From NCBI RefSeq assembly GCF_018531425.1, contig NZ_JAHBOI010000003.1, positions 310,001 to 374,000 on the forward strand: a stretch of DNA of 64,000 bases. Reading direction: 5' to 3'. The position numbers and the translations under genes were made by a program. The notes below the pieces were generated by a model that searched no databases, had not been told where the DNA came from, and saw only the letters and a list, made by a program, of their open reading frames with translations. This document shows positions 1 to 7,888 of the stretch, in pieces; the stretch's first letter is position 1; each line of letters begins with the position of its first letter. The DNA is from Paenarthrobacter sp. DKR-5. Lineage in GTDB: Bacteria > Actinomycetota > Actinomycetes > Actinomycetales > Micrococcaceae.

Positions 1-1047
1 TCCCTTCGCCGGTACAGCGCGGCGATCTCGGCCCGCGAGACAGCGCAGCGGCTCGTGCTCTCGGCGGGCCTGGCCGCGCGGGCCGGGCAGACGCTGCTGC
101 CGGACAGGGTCATGGTGCGGCCCTCGTCGCCGGGCGGGGCCCCCGGCGCCCGGGACATTGGCGCCTACCTGGGCGGGATCCTCGGCCAGCCGGTTAGTGT
201 GAGCCTGACCATCGGCCCCGTCCGCGCGAACCGCAAACCGGTGCTGGAGGCCTTCGACGGCCGCGGCCGGCCGTTGGCCTTCGTCAAGGTGGGGGATTCG
301 GCGACGGCAGCGGAGCATGTCGGCCGGGAGGCGGAGGCTCTGCGCACCCTCAGCAGGGATCAGTTTGCCACTTTGGCGGTCCCCGAGCTGATCTCCGTCG
401 GTAGCTGGCGAGACATGACGGTGCTCGTCATGTCCGTCCTGCCGACCGGCCCGCAGGCCGGGGGCGAGCGGTTCCGGAGGCTCCGTTCGGCCGCGCTGCA
501 GGAACTGTCGGCGGCTTTTCCCGCCGGCCGGATGCCACTGGAGCAAACGCCGTTCTGGGCGGCTCTGCGCTACGGCGCGCAGGAGCTGGGCGACTCCGGC
601 CTGCGCGCCGCGTTCACCGACGCCCTCGACCGCACCGGGCGGCGCTTCGGCGCCGTACCTGTCAACGCCGGTGCCTGGCACGGCGACTGCACGCCGTGGA
701 ACATGGCGGTGCGGCGCGGCAAGCTGCAGCTGTGGGATTGGGAACGCTTCGAACTCGGAGTGCCGGTCGGGCTGGATGCGGTCCATTACGCACTGAACAC
801 GCTGGTGCGGGTGCGGGGCGCCACAACCGGCACCGTCCTCGCGGGCCTGCGGGCCGGCGCCCCGCGTTTCGAGGAACCAGGTTCGGCGGACGCCCTGCTT
901 GCGAACGCCTACCTGTGTTCCATCACTTTGCGCTACCTGCGCGGGGCCGAAGGTCCCGGAGGGGACGCCATCAGAGAGAAGAGCCTGATCATGCTCCAGG
1001 TACTGCAGTCCGTTGCTGCCCGTCCGGGCGGAGCAGTCCGTGGCTAG
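1..1047 (+). CDS. APH-like phosphotransferase/kinase, 5'-truncated by the window edge
   Basis: The frame is open from base 1, so the start lies upstream; 348 residues are visible. It resembles the aminoglycoside/choline kinase (APH) fold: a Lys in LAFVKVG followed by a conserved Glu in GREAEAL suits the ATP-binding N-lobe, WHGDCTPWNM is the catalytic loop (His-x-Asp and downstream Asn), and LWDWERF takes the place of the metal-binding Asp motif. The substrate cannot be read from the sequence; APH-fold enzymes act on sugars, antibiotics, choline or homoserine. The stop overlaps the start of the sulfotransferase gene, so the two are probably co-transcribed, which hints at a role in modifying a cell-surface glycan or small molecule rather than drug resistance. 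Fold confident, substrate unknown. Confidence 0.75.
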   Translation, partial: SLRRYSAAISARETAQRLVLSAGLAARAGQTLLPDRVMVRPSSPGGAPGARDIGAYLGGILGQPVSVSLTIGPVRANRKPVLEAFDGRGRPLAFVKVGDSATAAEHVGREAEALRTLSRDQFATLAVPELISVGSWRDMTVLVMSVLPTGPQAGGERFRRLRSAALQELSAAFPAGRMPLEQTPFWAALRYGAQELGDSGLRAAFTDALDRTGRRFGAVPVNAGAWHGDCTPWNMAVRRGKLQLWDWERFELGVPVGLDAVHYALNTLVRVRGATTGTVLAGLRAGAPRFEEPGSADALLANAYLCSITLRYLRGAEGPGGDAIREKSLIMLQVLQSVAARPGGAVRG

Positions 1048-1915
1048 CGGGCTGCGCACGCTGACCCGCTGGGCGGGTGCCAACGCCCCGGACCCCGTCC
1101 TCGACGCGGCCCGACAAGGCGTTGAATGGTGGGGGACGGTGAGCGCTCCGCTGCGCATGCTGCCCTCCGTCATCATCATCGGCGCGCAGCGCAGCGGCAC
1201 CACCACGCTGTACCGGATGCTCTCCAGCCACCCCGCGGTGCTGCGCCCCACGGCAAGCAAGGGCATCGGCTACTTCGACGTGAACTACGACCGGGGCATG
1301 CGCTGGTACCAGGGCCACTTCCCGCTGGCCCGGCAGCGCCCGGCCGGGGCGGTGACCTTCGAAAGCAGCGGGTACTACTCGTACCACCCGCTGGCGGTGC
1401 GGCGGCTGGCCGCGGACCTGCCCGAGGTCAAGCTCTTGATGATGCTGCGTGAGCCGGTGGACCGCGCCTACTCGGCCCACCGCCATGAGTTCAACAGGGG
1501 ATTCGAGACTGAATCCTTCGAACGGGCCCTGGACCTGGAACCCGCGCGGCTGGCCGGAGAGGTCGAACGGATGCTGGAAGAACCGGGGTACCAAAGCTAC
1601 TCCCACCGGCACCACTCCTACTTGGGCCGCAGCCGGTACATAGACCAGGTTCTCCAGATCCACCGGCTGGTGGGCCCGGAGCGCCTTTACCTGGTCGATG
1701 CCAACCGCTTCTTTGCCGCGCCGCACGAGGAATTCGCCGCCATCCAGCGCTGGCTCGGCCTGCCGTCGTGGCAGCCGGAGAAGGTGGGCGTGTGGAATGC
1801 ACAGCCGCGCGAACCGCTGGATCCTGCGCTTCGGCGGGACTTGGAGGACTATTTCGACCCCTTTGACCGGGCGCTCGAACGCGAAGCGGGGATCCGGCTC
1901 TCCTGGCGCAGTTGA
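1040..1915 (+). CDS. PAPS-dependent sulfotransferase
   Basis: A 291-residue protein from GTG 1040, chosen because GGCGGAG lies 6 bases upstream and it overlaps the previous stop by 8 bases; a TTG at 1013 in the same frame is less likely. The 5'-phosphosulfate loop is GAQRSGTTTLYRML near the N-terminus and the 3'-phosphate motif is REPVDRAYSAH, both diagnostic of sulfotransferases using 3'-phosphoadenosine-5'-phosphosulfate. The arrangement resembles heparan N-sulfotransferase-like bacterial enzymes that sulfate polysaccharides or lipids. No signal peptide is visible, so it should act in the cytoplasm. Coupling to the upstream APH-like kinase suggests a modification pathway that extends beyond the left edge. 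The acceptor is unknown. Confidence 0.85.
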   Translation: MASGLRTLTRWAGANAPDPVLDAARQGVEWWGTVSAPLRMLPSVIIIGAQRSGTTTLYRMLSSHPAVLRPTASKGIGYFDVNYDRGMRWYQGHFPLARQRPAGAVTFESSGYYSYHPLAVRRLAADLPEVKLLMMLREPVDRAYSAHRHEFNRGFETESFERALDLEPARLAGEVERMLEEPGYQSYSHRHHSYLGRSRYIDQVLQIHRLVGPERLYLVDANRFFAAPHEEFAAIQRWLGLPSWQPEKVGVWNAQPREPLDPALRRDLEDYFDPFDRALEREAGIRLSWRS

Positions 1916-1945
1916 GCCCGCTGCAGCGCGGCAGGATGCGCGCGG

Positions 1946-1973
1946 GCCGAACAGGTAAAGCCGAGCAGGTAAA
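1946..1973. repeat. 14-bp tandem duplication in the sufS leader
   Basis: GCCGAACAGGTAAA (1946-1959) is followed directly by GCCGAGCAGGTAAA (1960-1973), one mismatch. The second copy runs into TAAAAT at 1970-1975, a good -10 hexamer for sufS, though no convincing -35 lies 17 bp upstream. It could be a regulator half-site pair or simple slippage. Confidence 0.6.
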
Positions 1974-2027
1974 ATGGGTGGCAGGATTTTTCCCTGCCGC
2001 ACCCCGCGGCCCTAAGGAGTTGTTGCC

Positions 2028-3347
2028 GTGGCCGTGGCCAGCATCCCAGCCGCCTTGCGGCGTTCCGCTGATTCCCTGGATGACGCCGAAGTGCTGCGCA
2101 TCCGCAACGACTTCCCCGTTTTGGGCCGGGAGGTCAACGGAAGGCCGTTGATCTATCTGGACTCCGGCGCTACCTCCCAGAACCCGCTCAGCGTGCTGGA
2201 AGCCGAACAGGAGTTCTACGAGCAGCGCAACGCCGCCGTCCACCGCGGCGCACACCACCTCGCCGTGGAAGCGACCGAGGCTTTCGAGGATGCGCGGCAG
2301 GCCGTGGCCGCCTTCGTCGGCGCCCGCTACGAGGAAATTGTCTGGACCTCCAACGCCACCGAGGCGGTCAACCTGCTGGCCTACTCCTTCTCGAACGCGT
2401 CGCTGGGCCGCGGCGGCGAGGCCGCCGCGCGGTTCGCTCTCGCGCCCGGAGACGAGATCGTTGCCACCGAGATGGAGCACCACGCCAATCTCATCCCGTG
2501 GCAGGAGCTGGCTGCGCGCACGGGTGCTACGTTCCGCTACATCCCGGTCGACGACGACGGTGCGCTCCGTATGGAAGAGGCGGCGGCCATCATCGGCCCT
2601 CGTACCAAAATCCTCGCCTTCACCCATGCCTCGAACGTGCTGGGGACGGTGAACCCGGTCCCTGAACTCGTGGCGCTGGCCCGCGGGGCCGGCGCGCTGG
2701 TGGTGCTCGACGCCTGCCAGTCCGCCCCGCACCTGCCGCTCGACGTCAAAGCGCTCGACGTCGACTTCGCCGTCTTCTCCGGCCATAAGATGCTTGGGCC
2801 CACCGGCATCGGAGCGCTGTACGGCCGGCAGGAGCTCCTTGATGCGCTGCCGCCGTTCCTGACCGGAGGGTCGATGATCACCAAGGTCACCATGGAGGGT
2901 GCCGGCTACCTTCCGGCCCCCCAGCGCTTCGAAGCCGGCACCCAGCGCATTTCGCAGGCTATCGCGCTTGCCGCAGCCGTGAACTACCTCCGGGAGACAG
3001 GCATGGAGCGCATCCACGCCTGGGAGACCGCTCTCGGACGGCGCCTCGTGGAGGGGCTGTCTGCCATCGACGGCGTCAGGGTCCTCGGCCCGGCCCCCGG
3101 GCAGGAGCGCATCGGCCTCGCGGCCTTCGACGTCGCCGGCGTGCACGCGCATGACGTCGGCCAGTTCCTCGACGACCGGGGGATCGCGGTGCGGGTCGGC
3201 CATCACTGCGCCCAGCCGTTGCATCGCCGTCTCGGGCTGACTGCGACCACCCGTGCGAGCACCTACCTCTACAACACCACCGCGGAGATCGATGCCTTCC
3301 TCGCCGCGGTGTCCGAGGTGCGCGGCTATTTCCGGGCCGGCGAATGA
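2028..3347 (+). CDS. sufS: Cysteine desulfurase, SufS type
   Basis: A 439-residue group II cysteine desulfurase that takes sulfur from L-cysteine as a persulfide for Fe-S assembly. The GTG start at 2028 is preceded by AAGGAG at 2014-2019. The PLP-binding Lys is in SGHKMLGPTG, and the persulfide-forming Cys is in RVGHHCAQPLHRRLGL near the C-terminus, as in SufS. The residues 1-25 are a little longer than usual. It overlaps sufU by 4 bases (ATGA), so the pair is translationally coupled and SufU is its expected sulfur acceptor. The sufBCD scaffold genes are not adjacent here, so they must be elsewhere or another system is served. Confidence 0.93.
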   Translation: MAVASIPAALRRSADSLDDAEVLRIRNDFPVLGREVNGRPLIYLDSGATSQNPLSVLEAEQEFYEQRNAAVHRGAHHLAVEATEAFEDARQAVAAFVGARYEEIVWTSNATEAVNLLAYSFSNASLGRGGEAAARFALAPGDEIVATEMEHHANLIPWQELAARTGATFRYIPVDDDGALRMEEAAAIIGPRTKILAFTHASNVLGTVNPVPELVALARGAGALVVLDACQSAPHLPLDVKALDVDFAVFSGHKMLGPTGIGALYGRQELLDALPPFLTGGSMITKVTMEGAGYLPAPQRFEAGTQRISQAIALAAAVNYLRETGMERIHAWETALGRRLVEGLSAIDGVRVLGPAPGQERIGLAAFDVAGVHAHDVGQFLDDRGIAVRVGHHCAQPLHRRLGLTATTRASTYLYNTTAEIDAFLAAVSEVRGYFRAGE

Positions 3348-3805
3348 GCGGGCTGGACGCGCTGTACCAGCAGATCATCCTGGACCACTCCAAGGCCCGC
3401 CACGGAAGCGGACTGGACACGCCGGCGCCCGCCGGCGCCGAGGCGGTGTCCCACCAGCTCAACCCGGTCTGCGGGGACGAGATCACGCTCCGGGCCGTCG
3501 TGGAGGGCGGCCGCATCCGGCAACTCCGGTGGGACGGCGCGGGCTGTGCGATCTCGATGGCCTCCGCCTCAGTGCTGTCGGATCTCGCCGAGGGGATGGA
3601 ACTCGCGGAATTCGGTGTCCTCGCAGGCGCCTTCCGGGAAATGATGCGCTCCCGCGGCAAAATCGAGCCGGATGAGGAGGTCCTCGCCGAGGCCGCCGCG
3701 TTCGCAGGGGTATCCCGTTATGCCGCCCGCGTGAAGTGCGCCATGCTCGCCTGGGTCGCTGCCGAGGACGCAGTAGGCAGGGCCTCCGGCGGCGCGTCCG
3801 GCTGA
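3344..3805 (+). CDS. sufU: SUF system sulfur acceptor SufU
   Basis: A 153-residue IscU/SufU-like protein. Three conserved Cys are visible, in NPVCGDE, DGAGCAIS and RVKCAML, with an Asp after the first; these are the zinc/persulfide ligands of the SufU family. The insertion between the second and third Cys separates SufU from IscU. In Gram-positive bacteria SufU is zinc-bound and relays persulfide from SufS to SufBCD. ATG 3344 overlaps the sufS stop, and the next gene is convergent and starts four bases beyond the stop, leaving no room for an independent terminator. Confidence 0.92.
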   Translation: MSGLDALYQQIILDHSKARHGSGLDTPAPAGAEAVSHQLNPVCGDEITLRAVVEGGRIRQLRWDGAGCAISMASASVLSDLAEGMELAEFGVLAGAFREMMRSRGKIEPDEEVLAEAAAFAGVSRYAARVKCAMLAWVAAEDAVGRASGGASG

Positions 3806-3809
3806 CCTG

Positions 3810-4256
3810 TCAGCGGTCCGTCTCTACGGCCGCGCGGGCCGGGTTTCCGTCGCGGGCCCGGCGGAGCGCGTAGACCGCCGTGCCGCCGACGACGGCGCCG
3901 GCGACGTTCGCAGCCACATCCGCCCAGGATGCGGTGCGCCCGGACAGGAACAGCAGTTGGCCCGCCTCGATCAGGCAGGAGACCGCCAGCCCTGCGAGCG
4001 CCGGTGCCAGCGGCCGCGGCCGCCGCGGAAGCCAGCCGGCCCAGGCGCCCAGCGGAACGAAGAGCAGCACGTTGGCCAGGGACTCGACGAAGGCATAGTC
4101 AATGAAACCCGGCACGCCGTCCAGGTGCAGGAGGTGCAGCACGGCGAACAGCTGGCCGCGGACCGGGGCGTCCACGTGCGTGGGCCAATAGGCGATGACC
4201 GCGAGAGCCGCCAGGTAGAGCCCCAGCGGCAGCAGCCGCCGCGCAGCGGCCCTCAC
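3810..4256 (-). CDS. VanZ-like family membrane protein
   Basis: A 148-residue protein with four hydrophobic segments (about residues 9-24, 55-77, 84-104 and 116-132). Motifs FVESLANVLLFVPLG and SCLIEAGQLLF...TASWADVAANVAGAVVG match the VanZ-like family: ESxxNxxxFxPxG, then E and RxxxxxDxxxNxxG. Some members lower glycopeptide or lipoglycopeptide susceptibility; most are uncharacterised. It is the second gene of an operon with the upstream histidine kinase, overlapping its stop by 4 bases, so it may be part of, or sense for, an envelope-stress circuit. Family call good, function unknown. Confidence 0.8.
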   Translation of the reverse strand: MRAAARRLLPLGLYLAALAVIAYWPTHVDAPVRGQLFAVLHLLHLDGVPGFIDYAFVESLANVLLFVPLGAWAGWLPRRPRPLAPALAGLAVSCLIEAGQLLFLSGRTASWADVAANVAGAVVGGTAVYALRRARDGNPARAAVETDR

Positions 4257-5977
4257 CGTCCGCCGTCGCTGGCGGCCGGAACCTGGAGCGGGTGTGTGCC
4301 GCCGTCGCCGTCGGCGTCACCTTCAGGTGCGCCCGCCGGCAGCGTAACAGTGAAGGTGGTCCCCACGCCCCGGGCACTCCTGAGCTCAATGCTGCCGCCG
4401 TGGCTTTCGACGATCGTTTTGGTGATCAACAGGCCCAGCCCAACACCGGGAATGGCGGTCCGCCGCACAGCCCCGGACCTGAAGAACTTGGTGAAGGCCT
4501 GGGCCTGCTCGGCTTCGTCCATGCCCATGCCCGTGTCCGAGACCTCGAAGGACACCGTCCCGGGGCCGGTCCAGGCGCGGACGCTGACAGTGCCGCCGTC
4601 GGGCGAATACTTGATCGCGTTGGAGAGCAGGTTGTCGAGCACCTGGCCGATGCGCGCCCCGTCGAGCCAGGCTGTCAGCGGTTCCGTAGCCAGGTTCTCG
4701 ATCCGAACGTTGTTCTCCGCCGCCCGGGGCGCCGCGGAATCGATGCTGAGCAGGATCAGCTCCGCAAGGTCCGTGCGCCGGGGCTGGATGCCCATCTGGT
4801 GCGAGGCGATCGAGAGCAGGTCCGAGACCAGGTCCAGCAGCCGTTCGGCGTTGCGTTCGGCCACCTTCAGGTACTGGACCACCTCCACCGGCAGCAGCGG
4901 CGACTCGTCCAGCGCCAGGCCCAGGTATCCCAGGATCGAAGTAAGGGGCGTACGCAGTTCATGCGAGATGTTCGAGACGAAGTCATCCTTCATCGACAGC
5001 GCCGTCACCAGGTCCGTCACGTCCGAGAAGGTGACGACGGAGCCTGCGAAGTTTCCCGAGTCGTCCCGGAAGGGCTTCGCCGACACGGACACGGCCCGCT
5101 GGTCCGTCCCGCTCCCGAGCCAGATCAGCCGGTCCGCGAAGGTTTCGCCCAGCACCGCACGGCGCACCGGGCGTTCCTCGGCCGCAATCACCGAAGCACG
5201 GTCCGCCTCGAAGATCATCAGCTGCGTTTCGTTCGGGTCCGGGACGCCGTCGGGGGCGGCCAGGGCGTGGAACTTGCGTTGCTGCCGGTTCATCAGGATG
5301 TCGTGGCCGTGGTCGTCGACGGCGAGCAGGCCGACGCCGACCGTGTCGACAATCGCATCCAGCAGCTGCTCGCGGCGCCGGCTCGCGTCCAGGGCGTCAG
5401 TCAGCGCCTGGTCCTTCTCTTCCAGGGCGGTGCGCTGGGCCTCCATGCTCGAGGTGACCACCTGGGCGGAAATCCCCACCCCGACCATGATCAGCGGGAC
5501 GAGGAACGGCCGGGCCAGGTCATCGAACGTGGCCGTGCCGCTGAGGAAAAGGGGCACCCAGACCGTGGCGAGGGTGAGCAGGCCGCCGGCGGCGACAGCG
5601 GTCCGCGGGGCGATGTTCGACCCGGCCAGCCAGACGACGGGGAAGACGGCCAGCAGGCCGACGCCCATCATCGCGGGGACCACGCCCTCGCGCAGCAGCG
5701 CGACCGAGACGAAGTCCAGCACCGGTACGGCCAGGAAGCTGCCGCGCGGCAGCCGCCGCCAAGGGATGGCCGCGCACGGGATCAGCAGCAGGATCTGCAG
5801 GGCCAGGCCCCACTGGATCCCGGGCGAGAAGAGCGACGGCGGGTGGATCAGTCCGGAGATGCCGGCAGCGACGATACTCGTGGCAAGCAGCGGGAGCTGG
5901 CTCAGAACGACCTTTGCCTGTAACCCGAGCTGGTAGAAATGCGTCGAGAGAGCCGGACGCCCCGCGACGCTAGCCAC
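4253..5977 (-). CDS. Membrane sensor histidine kinase (PAS, HisKA, HATPase_c)
   Basis: A 574-residue kinase from a GTG start. Roughly six membrane segments occupy residues 15-170 with no large extracellular loop, so it may sense from within the membrane. A coiled coil (about 170-200) leads to a PAS domain (about 200-325). The phosphorylated His, near residue 338, is in SNISHELRTPLTS. The ATPase has an N box (DNLLSNAIKYSPDGG), G1 (SDTGMGMDEAE) and G2 (GVGLGLLITKTIVESHGG). It is divergent from two OmpR-type regulators beginning 175 bp away, the likely partners, and is followed by a VanZ-like gene with a 4-base overlap. RBS at the GTG is weak, so the exact start is uncertain. Confidence 0.9.
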   Translation of the reverse strand: MASVAGRPALSTHFYQLGLQAKVVLSQLPLLATSIVAAGISGLIHPPSLFSPGIQWGLALQILLLIPCAAIPWRRLPRGSFLAVPVLDFVSVALLREGVVPAMMGVGLLAVFPVVWLAGSNIAPRTAVAAGGLLTLATVWVPLFLSGTATFDDLARPFLVPLIMVGVGISAQVVTSSMEAQRTALEEKDQALTDALDASRRREQLLDAIVDTVGVGLLAVDDHGHDILMNRQQRKFHALAAPDGVPDPNETQLMIFEADRASVIAAEERPVRRAVLGETFADRLIWLGSGTDQRAVSVSAKPFRDDSGNFAGSVVTFSDVTDLVTALSMKDDFVSNISHELRTPLTSILGYLGLALDESPLLPVEVVQYLKVAERNAERLLDLVSDLLSIASHQMGIQPRRTDLAELILLSIDSAAPRAAENNVRIENLATEPLTAWLDGARIGQVLDNLLSNAIKYSPDGGTVSVRAWTGPGTVSFEVSDTGMGMDEAEQAQAFTKFFRSGAVRRTAIPGVGLGLLITKTIVESHGGSIELRSARGVGTTFTVTLPAGAPEGDADGDGGTHPLQVPAASDGGR

Positions 5978-6082
5978 GGCACCAACGAGCAGCGGTGCGA
6001 CATCCCATGTTCACGAACCTTCCCCCAGCCCGCGGCGTTGAGGCCAAAACGATATGCGCCTATTGGATTCCGTCATTATATG

Positions 6083-6099
6083 CCGCAGGTATACTGCGG
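6083..6099. promoter_or_regulatory. Inverted repeat and -10 between kinase and regulator genes
   Basis: CCGCAG (6083-6088) and CTGCGG (6094-6099) are perfect arms around GTATA. The same stretch contains TATACT (6090-6095), a near-ideal -10 for the rightward regulator gene; weak -35 candidates lie at 6063-6068 or 6068-6073. An operator centred on a promoter between divergent kinase and regulator genes fits autoregulation. This 174-bp intergenic region is clearly AT-richer than its surroundings. Confidence 0.5.
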
Positions 6100-6151
6100 A
6101 ATGTGCCCGAACCGGGGCTGGGGCTTGGTATTTCGGGGAGTTAGGTAGGGG

Positions 6152-6925
6152 ATGGACACTCGGCGTATTGCTGTCATCATCGAGGACGACAAGGACATAC
6201 GTGACCTGATCAATGTCGTGCTCACCCAATCGGGTTTCCAGGTCCATGCCGTGGACAGCGGCGAGGACGGCGTGGAAGCTGTCCGCGAGCACAATCCCAG
6301 TGTGGTGACACTGGACCTCGGCCTGCCGGACATCGACGGTTTTGAAGTGGCACGGCGGATCCGCCTGTTCAGCGACAGCTACATCATCATGCTCACCGCC
6401 CGTGCCGAGGAACTGGACACCCTGATGGGCCTGGAATCGGGCGCGGACGACTACCTGACCAAGCCGTTCCGGCCGCGCGAACTGCGCGCCCGGGTGGCGG
6501 CGATGCTGCGCAGGCCCCGCGGCTCGGTGGCCGTGGGCAGCGACGTACCGGCCGCCGTCGCCGCCGCCGACCCCGCGGAACCCCGGGCCAGCGCCCCCGA
6601 GCCGGGGAGCCTGGAACACAATGGCCTGGTGCTCAACGGAGGAACCCGCACCGCCATGGTGCAGGGCCAGGAACTGGACCTCACCCGCACTGAGTTCGAC
6701 CTGCTCCAGGCCTTGATGGAGAGCGGGAAGGTGGTGCGCACGAAGGCGGACCTGGTCCGCCGGCTGCGCATGGAAGAGTACGACACGGGCGGCTACATCA
6801 GCGAGGCCGACGAGCGCACCATCGAGGTGCACATGGCCAACCTGCGGCGCAAGCTTGGCGACAACTCCCGCTCGCCGCGCTGGCTCAAGACCGTGCGCGG
6901 CGTCGGCTACCAGCTGGCCCCCTGA
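6152..6925 (+). CDS. OmpR/PhoB-family response regulator 1
   Basis: A 257-residue two-domain regulator. The receiver domain (about 1-120) has the acidic pocket E11/D12, phospho-acceptor D55 in VTLDLGLPD, T82 in MLTARAEE and K104 in DYLTKPF. A long Ala/Pro-rich linker (about 123-155) leads to a winged-helix DNA-binding domain ending in RRKLGD...KTVRGVGYQL. It is divergent from the membrane histidine kinase and lies 107 bp before a second, closely similar regulator, so one kinase may serve both. Start ATG 6152 follows a GGTAGGGG tract. Confidence 0.92.
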   Translation: MDTRRIAVIIEDDKDIRDLINVVLTQSGFQVHAVDSGEDGVEAVREHNPSVVTLDLGLPDIDGFEVARRIRLFSDSYIIMLTARAEELDTLMGLESGADDYLTKPFRPRELRARVAAMLRRPRGSVAVGSDVPAAVAAADPAEPRASAPEPGSLEHNGLVLNGGTRTAMVQGQELDLTRTEFDLLQALMESGKVVRTKADLVRRLRMEEYDTGGYISEADERTIEVHMANLRRKLGDNSRSPRWLKTVRGVGYQLAP

Positions 6926-7032
6926 CGCCCGGCGCGAAGTTGAGCCATTCCTGAGCCGAAACCGGACGCTACCTTGAGTCCGCGCGCCCACACTGGAGGA
7001 AATTGCCAGGGCGCAGCAGGGAGGCTGAAGGA

Positions 7033-7797
7033 ATGCTTCGGATGTCCAGTCCCGCGGCAGCACACGGACAGCGGCCGGTCGCCGTCGTGGTCGAGGACGA
7101 TCCCGAGATCCGCCAGTTGGTGGGCCTGGTGCTCGGCCAGGCCGGCTTCCAGGTCAGCTCCGCCGGCAGCGGCACCGAAGGGGTGGAGCTTGCCCGCAGC
7201 GAGCGGCCCACCGTCGTCACGCTCGACGTCGGCCTCCCGGACATTGACGGGCTGGAAGTCAGCCGAAGGATCAGGACCTTCAGCGACGCCTACATCCTGA
7301 TGCTCTCCGCCCGCGGGGAGGAACTGGACGTCCTGCTCGGCCTGCAGAGCGGGGCCGATGACTACCTGACCAAACCCTTCCGCCCCGCGGAGCTGCGGGC
7401 ACGGGTACAGAGCCTGCAGCGGCGCCCGCGCGGCGCGGCAGCAGCTTCCGACGCCCCAGCCTCGGGGACCCACTGCGCGCTGATCCGGCACCGCGGGCTC
7501 GAACTCGACGCCGCCGGCTATGCCACGACCGTGGACGGCCGGCCGGTGGAGCTGACCCGCACGGAATTCGACCTGCTCCGCTGCCTGCTCGAGTCAGGAC
7601 GGGAGGTGCGCACCCGCATCCACCTGGTGCGCGCGCTCCGCGGTGAACCCGAGGACTCCCGCTCCTGGGTGAGCACCATGGACGAACGGGCTGTCGAGGC
7701 GCATCTGGGCAACCTGCGCCGCAAACTCGGCGACGATCCGAAGAGCCCGCGCTGGCTGGAGACCGTGCGCGGCGTCGGCTACCGGCTCGCGCACTGA
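7033..7797 (+). CDS. OmpR/PhoB-family response regulator 2 (tandem paralogue)
   Basis: A 254-residue protein from ATG 7033 (GGGAGG upstream at 7018-7023); a TTG at 7003 would add 10 residues but has its purine tract too close. The receiver domain has E21/D22, phospho-acceptor D65 in VTLDVGLPD and K114 in DYLTKPF; the switch Thr is Ser (MLSARGEE). It shares long stretches with its neighbour (LPDIDG, SGADDYLTKPFRP, ELTRTEFDLL, GNLRRKLGD), so the two are a tandem duplication. The DNA-binding domains differ more, which suggests different targets. No second kinase lies nearby. Confidence 0.9.
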   Translation: MLRMSSPAAAHGQRPVAVVVEDDPEIRQLVGLVLGQAGFQVSSAGSGTEGVELARSERPTVVTLDVGLPDIDGLEVSRRIRTFSDAYILMLSARGEELDVLLGLQSGADDYLTKPFRPAELRARVQSLQRRPRGAAAASDAPASGTHCALIRHRGLELDAAGYATTVDGRPVELTRTEFDLLRCLLESGREVRTRIHLVRALRGEPEDSRSWVSTMDERAVEAHLGNLRRKLGDDPKSPRWLETVRGVGYRLAH

Positions 7798-7823
7798 CCG
7801 AAGCCGGCGCCCGAAGCCGGCGC
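7798..7823. repeat. 13-bp tandem duplication after the second regulator gene
   Basis: CCGAAGCCGGCGC occurs twice in direct succession, beginning immediately after the TGA stop (its first base is 7798). No U-tract follows, so a terminator role is doubtful. Confidence 0.6.
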
Positions 7824-7888
7824 CGGACACCCGCCGGCAGGGCGGGGCAGGGCCGTTCGCCCCTAGCCGCCCGTCCGCGCTCCTGCAC

